Origin: Streptosporangiaceae bacterium
GTDB lineage: Bacteria; Actinomycetota; Actinomycetes; Streptosporangiales; Streptosporangiaceae
Assembly (NCBI GenBank): GCA_030045175.1
Contig: JASIBM010000523.1
Span: 1 to 13,823, forward strand
DNA: 13,823 nt
Reading direction: 5' to 3'
Under the pieces are notes generated by a model. The model saw only the letters and a program-made list of their open reading frames with translations. It was not told where the DNA came from and did no database searches. Every line of letters starts with the position of its first letter. Position 1 is the stretch's first letter. Below are positions 11,841 through 13,823 of this stretch, in pieces. The translations under genes were made by a program, and so were the position numbers.

Positions 11841-13823
11841 TCACGACGGGCTCCAGTCGGCGCGCACGCCGTCCAGCGGAATGGTCGCGCTTACCCGGCC
11901 GCCGCCGTGCGGGCCGGGCCCTGCCCTGAGGGTTCCGCCGAGCTCGGCAGCACGTTCGCGCATCGAGGTGAGCCCAACGCCAGGTTCCCACTGACCTGGC
12001 CGGGTGGCGCCGTTGTCCTGGACCTCGATGCGCAGCCCGGCGCGCTCTGCCAGCGCCAGCCGCACCCGCACGCTTGAAGCGCCCGAGTGCCGCGCCGCGT
12101 TGGTGAGGGCCTCGGTGATGATCCGGTAGGCCGCGACCTCGACCGCGGCCGGGAGTTGCGGCAGGTCGGCCGGCGCCTCAAGCGTCACGGCCGGGCGCCT
12201 GCCCCCCGGGCCCGCATCGAGCCGGGCGGACTGTTGGCGCAGCGAGCCAATCAGCCCGAGATCGTCGAGCGCGGGCGGGCGCAGCGCGTACACCAGGCGG
12301 CGGATGTCAGCGATCGCCTCGGTGGCATCGGCTCTGAGCTCGCCGAGCAGCTTGGCTGCCTGGTCAGGGGCATCGGCGAGGGTGTTGCGCGCGGCGTCCG
12401 CCTTGAACGCGATGCCTGTCAGCACCGGCCCGAGCCCGTCGTGCAGGTCGCGCCTCAGCCTGCGGCGCTCTTCCTCGCGAGCCGTCACGATGCCCAACCG
12501 CGACTCCTGCAGCGCGGCGGACAAGGCGGTCGCGTGCACGGCGACGGCGAGCGGCCCGGCCAGCAGTTCAAGCACCGAAATGTCGGGCGGGCTCAGCCGG
12601 CCCTGGCCAGACCTGAGCCCGACGACAAGCTCCCCGATCGAAGCACCCGCGTAGCGAAGCTCGAAGCTATGTAGCTGCTCGGGCGACTGGCCGTGCGCCG
12701 CGAGCTCGTCGGCGGAGACCCCCAGGGGCGTCTCGCCATTCGGGTAGCGAACCGCGGCGAAAGGAAGCCGCAGCGATTCGCACAGCGCCTCAAGCACGCC
12801 GGTCAGGCCGGCCGCGCCGGCCGCGGTGAGCTGCTCGCCGACTCGTGACACCGCGCGCATCGGGTCCCTGCGGTCGCCGTACAGTGCCCTGTCGATCAGA
12901 TCTTGCAGGCGCACCCGCGCCGGGTTGAACCCGATCGCGACGATGACGCTGGCCGCGACGGCGCTGGACAGGCTCACCTTGCTGCGCACCAGCGAGTCAA
13001 GCAGGGCGACCAGGCCGACATAGGCGGCGGCCGCAGCCGCCGTGAGCAAGCCGTAGACCAGCGCCCTTGACAGCACCAGCTTGATGTCGAGCAGCTGGTA
13101 GCGCAGGATCGCGATCGTGATGGCAACCGGGATCAGCGGGATCACAAGCAGGCCGAGTATCGGCCCGCGCTGGAGGATGCCCCACACGATTCCGCTGTAG
13201 CCCAGCATCGCGACCAGGGCAAACAGCAGCCACAGCAGCTGGCGGCGCAGCCGCTCGTCGCCACGCCGGTACCTGACGACCAGCTGCGTGATCGCGGCCG
13301 CGAGCAGGGCAGCGAAACCGATGTTCACCGCCGTCCAGAGCGGAGCAAGACGGCTGTAAAACGGGATCGCGATAAGGACAGACACCTCATAATGGCCGAC
13401 CCGCTGCGGAGCGGGGTTCGCGTTCATCGCCGTGAACAGAACGCCTTCGGCGATCGCCGCCCAGAAGAGCCACCGCCACCGTGGCCCGGCGGTGCGGCCA
13501 TCGGGGAAGAGCACCAACGCGACCGGCAGGCACAGCCCGATCGAGATCGTCCACGGATAGTCGAACAGCGTGCCGGCCGCCCGCAGCGCACCAAGCGACC
13601 AGCCGGACTCGGCGCCGAAGTAGACGAGCTGGAGCGCCATCGCCGACGTCGCGTAGCCAACGCCGCCGGCCAGCAACAGCCACCCGATCGGGTTCCTCGG
13701 GCGATGAAAGGCCAGGAGCGCGCCGCAGGCGCCGAACGTGAGGCCTATCAGGCCATTGGTCACCAGGAAGTTGTTCACGGCCTCGTCGAACGAGATGCCG
13801 CGGACCAGCGCCACCGCGACGGC
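11841..13823 (-). CDS. NarL/LiaS-type membrane sensor histidine kinase (5' end outside window)
   Basis: At least 660 residues; the frame is open to the right edge (a GTG at 13812-13814 could be internal), so it is treated as partial. Numbering from that GTG: about nine membrane segments (about 20-300, e.g. IGWLLLAGGVGYATSAMAL); the linker RVRLQDLIDRALYGDRRDP; a GAF-like domain (about 330-445); the HisKA_3 dimerisation box EEERRRLRRDLHDGLGPVL with phosphoacceptor His458; then HATPase_c with EALTNAARHSG (N box, about 566), EVQDNGATRPG and GVGLTSMRERAAELGG (G boxes). It would phosphorylate a LuxR/NarL-type response regulator. None lies downstream before dps, although actinomycete pairs are often adjacent, so the partner is upstream beyond the window or unlinked. 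The signal is unknown. Confidence 0.85.
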   Translation of the reverse strand, partial: AVAVALVRGISFDEAVNNFLVTNGLIGLTFGACGALLAFHRPRNPIGWLLLAGGVGYATSAMALQLVYFGAESGWSLGALRAAGTLFDYPWTISIGLCLPVALVLFPDGRTAGPRWRWLFWAAIAEGVLFTAMNANPAPQRVGHYEVSVLIAIPFYSRLAPLWTAVNIGFAALLAAAITQLVVRYRRGDERLRRQLLWLLFALVAMLGYSGIVWGILQRGPILGLLVIPLIPVAITIAILRYQLLDIKLVLSRALVYGLLTAAAAAAYVGLVALLDSLVRSKVSLSSAVAASVIVAIGFNPARVRLQDLIDRALYGDRRDPMRAVSRVGEQLTAAGAAGLTGVLEALCESLRLPFAAVRYPNGETPLGVSADELAAHGQSPEQLHSFELRYAGASIGELVVGLRSGQGRLSPPDISVLELLAGPLAVAVHATALSAALQESRLGIVTAREEERRRLRRDLHDGLGPVLTGIAFKADAARNTLADAPDQAAKLLGELRADATEAIADIRRLVYALRPPALDDLGLIGSLRQQSARLDAGPGGRRPAVTLEAPADLPQLPAAVEVAAYRIITEALTNAARHSGASSVRVRLALAERAGLRIEVQDNGATRPGQWEPGVGLTSMRERAAELGGTLRAGPGPHGGGRVSATIPLDGVRADWSPS

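Noticed and set aside
1..13823. tRNA, rRNA, transposase, integrase or attachment sites flanking the accessory module
   Set aside because: None could be found by eye; no long direct repeat bounding 890-3480 was noticed, so the island ends remain undefined.

Overview
The window is high-GC DNA with GC-rich third codon positions. It carries families typical of filamentous actinomycetes: DUF6879 and DUF5753-type regulator remnants, mycothiol-dependent maleylpyruvate-isomerase-like proteins, an actinobacterial Dps, a multi-TM NarL-type histidine kinase and a long secreted RHS/YD-repeat protein. I read it as a Streptomyces/Streptosporangiales-like chromosome and cannot name the species. No rRNA, tRNA, CRISPR array, transposase or integrase is visible.

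Layout. (1) 1-780, minus strand: a decayed regulatory operon. It contains a frameshifted small conserved gene, a DUF6879 gene whose 5' end is broken by a perfect 25-bp tandem duplication, and an out-of-frame DUF5753-like regulator tail fused where the DUF6879 3' end should be. (2) about 890-3480: a compact accessory module, visibly less GC-rich in its second half. It has a plus-strand operon of a BrnT-like putative toxin, a ribbon-helix-helix antitoxin and a 'beta family' protein, meeting tail-to-tail a minus-strand sce7726-family protein that shows a PD-(D/E)XK/RecB-like nuclease signature. An 8-bp inverted repeat sits at the operon promoter. This is the best candidate for an undescribed (possibly defence) system. 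(3) 3484-3743, minus: a very short exported or membrane peptide gene coupled by ATGA overlap to the 3' remnant of another gene. (4) 3880-5957, plus: three small-molecule enzymes, namely a DinB/MDMPI-like protein, a VOC (glyoxalase-fold) protein and an isochorismatase-like hydrolase without the nucleophilic cysteine. (5) 5868-10682, minus: a 1604-residue secreted PKD-DUF6531-RHS protein with an unrelated beta-rich module spliced into its YD-repeat shell and a hydrophobic C-terminal tip of unrecognised type. It has no immunity gene downstream. (6) 11044-11718, minus: Dps ferritin-like protein. (7) 11841 to the right edge, minus: sensor histidine kinase, cut at its 5' end by the window.

How they may work together. 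In region 2 the ATGA and 8-bp overlaps point to one translationally coupled transcript. By analogy with BrnTA, the RHH protein would repress the operon through the inverted repeat, and beta plus sce7726 would be the effector half. Regions 4, 6 and 7 look like chromosomal housekeeping or stress genes. The RHS gene has its own long leader with several dyads and an AT-rich promoter-like segment. All function assignments come from reading protein motifs by eye; no database search was possible.
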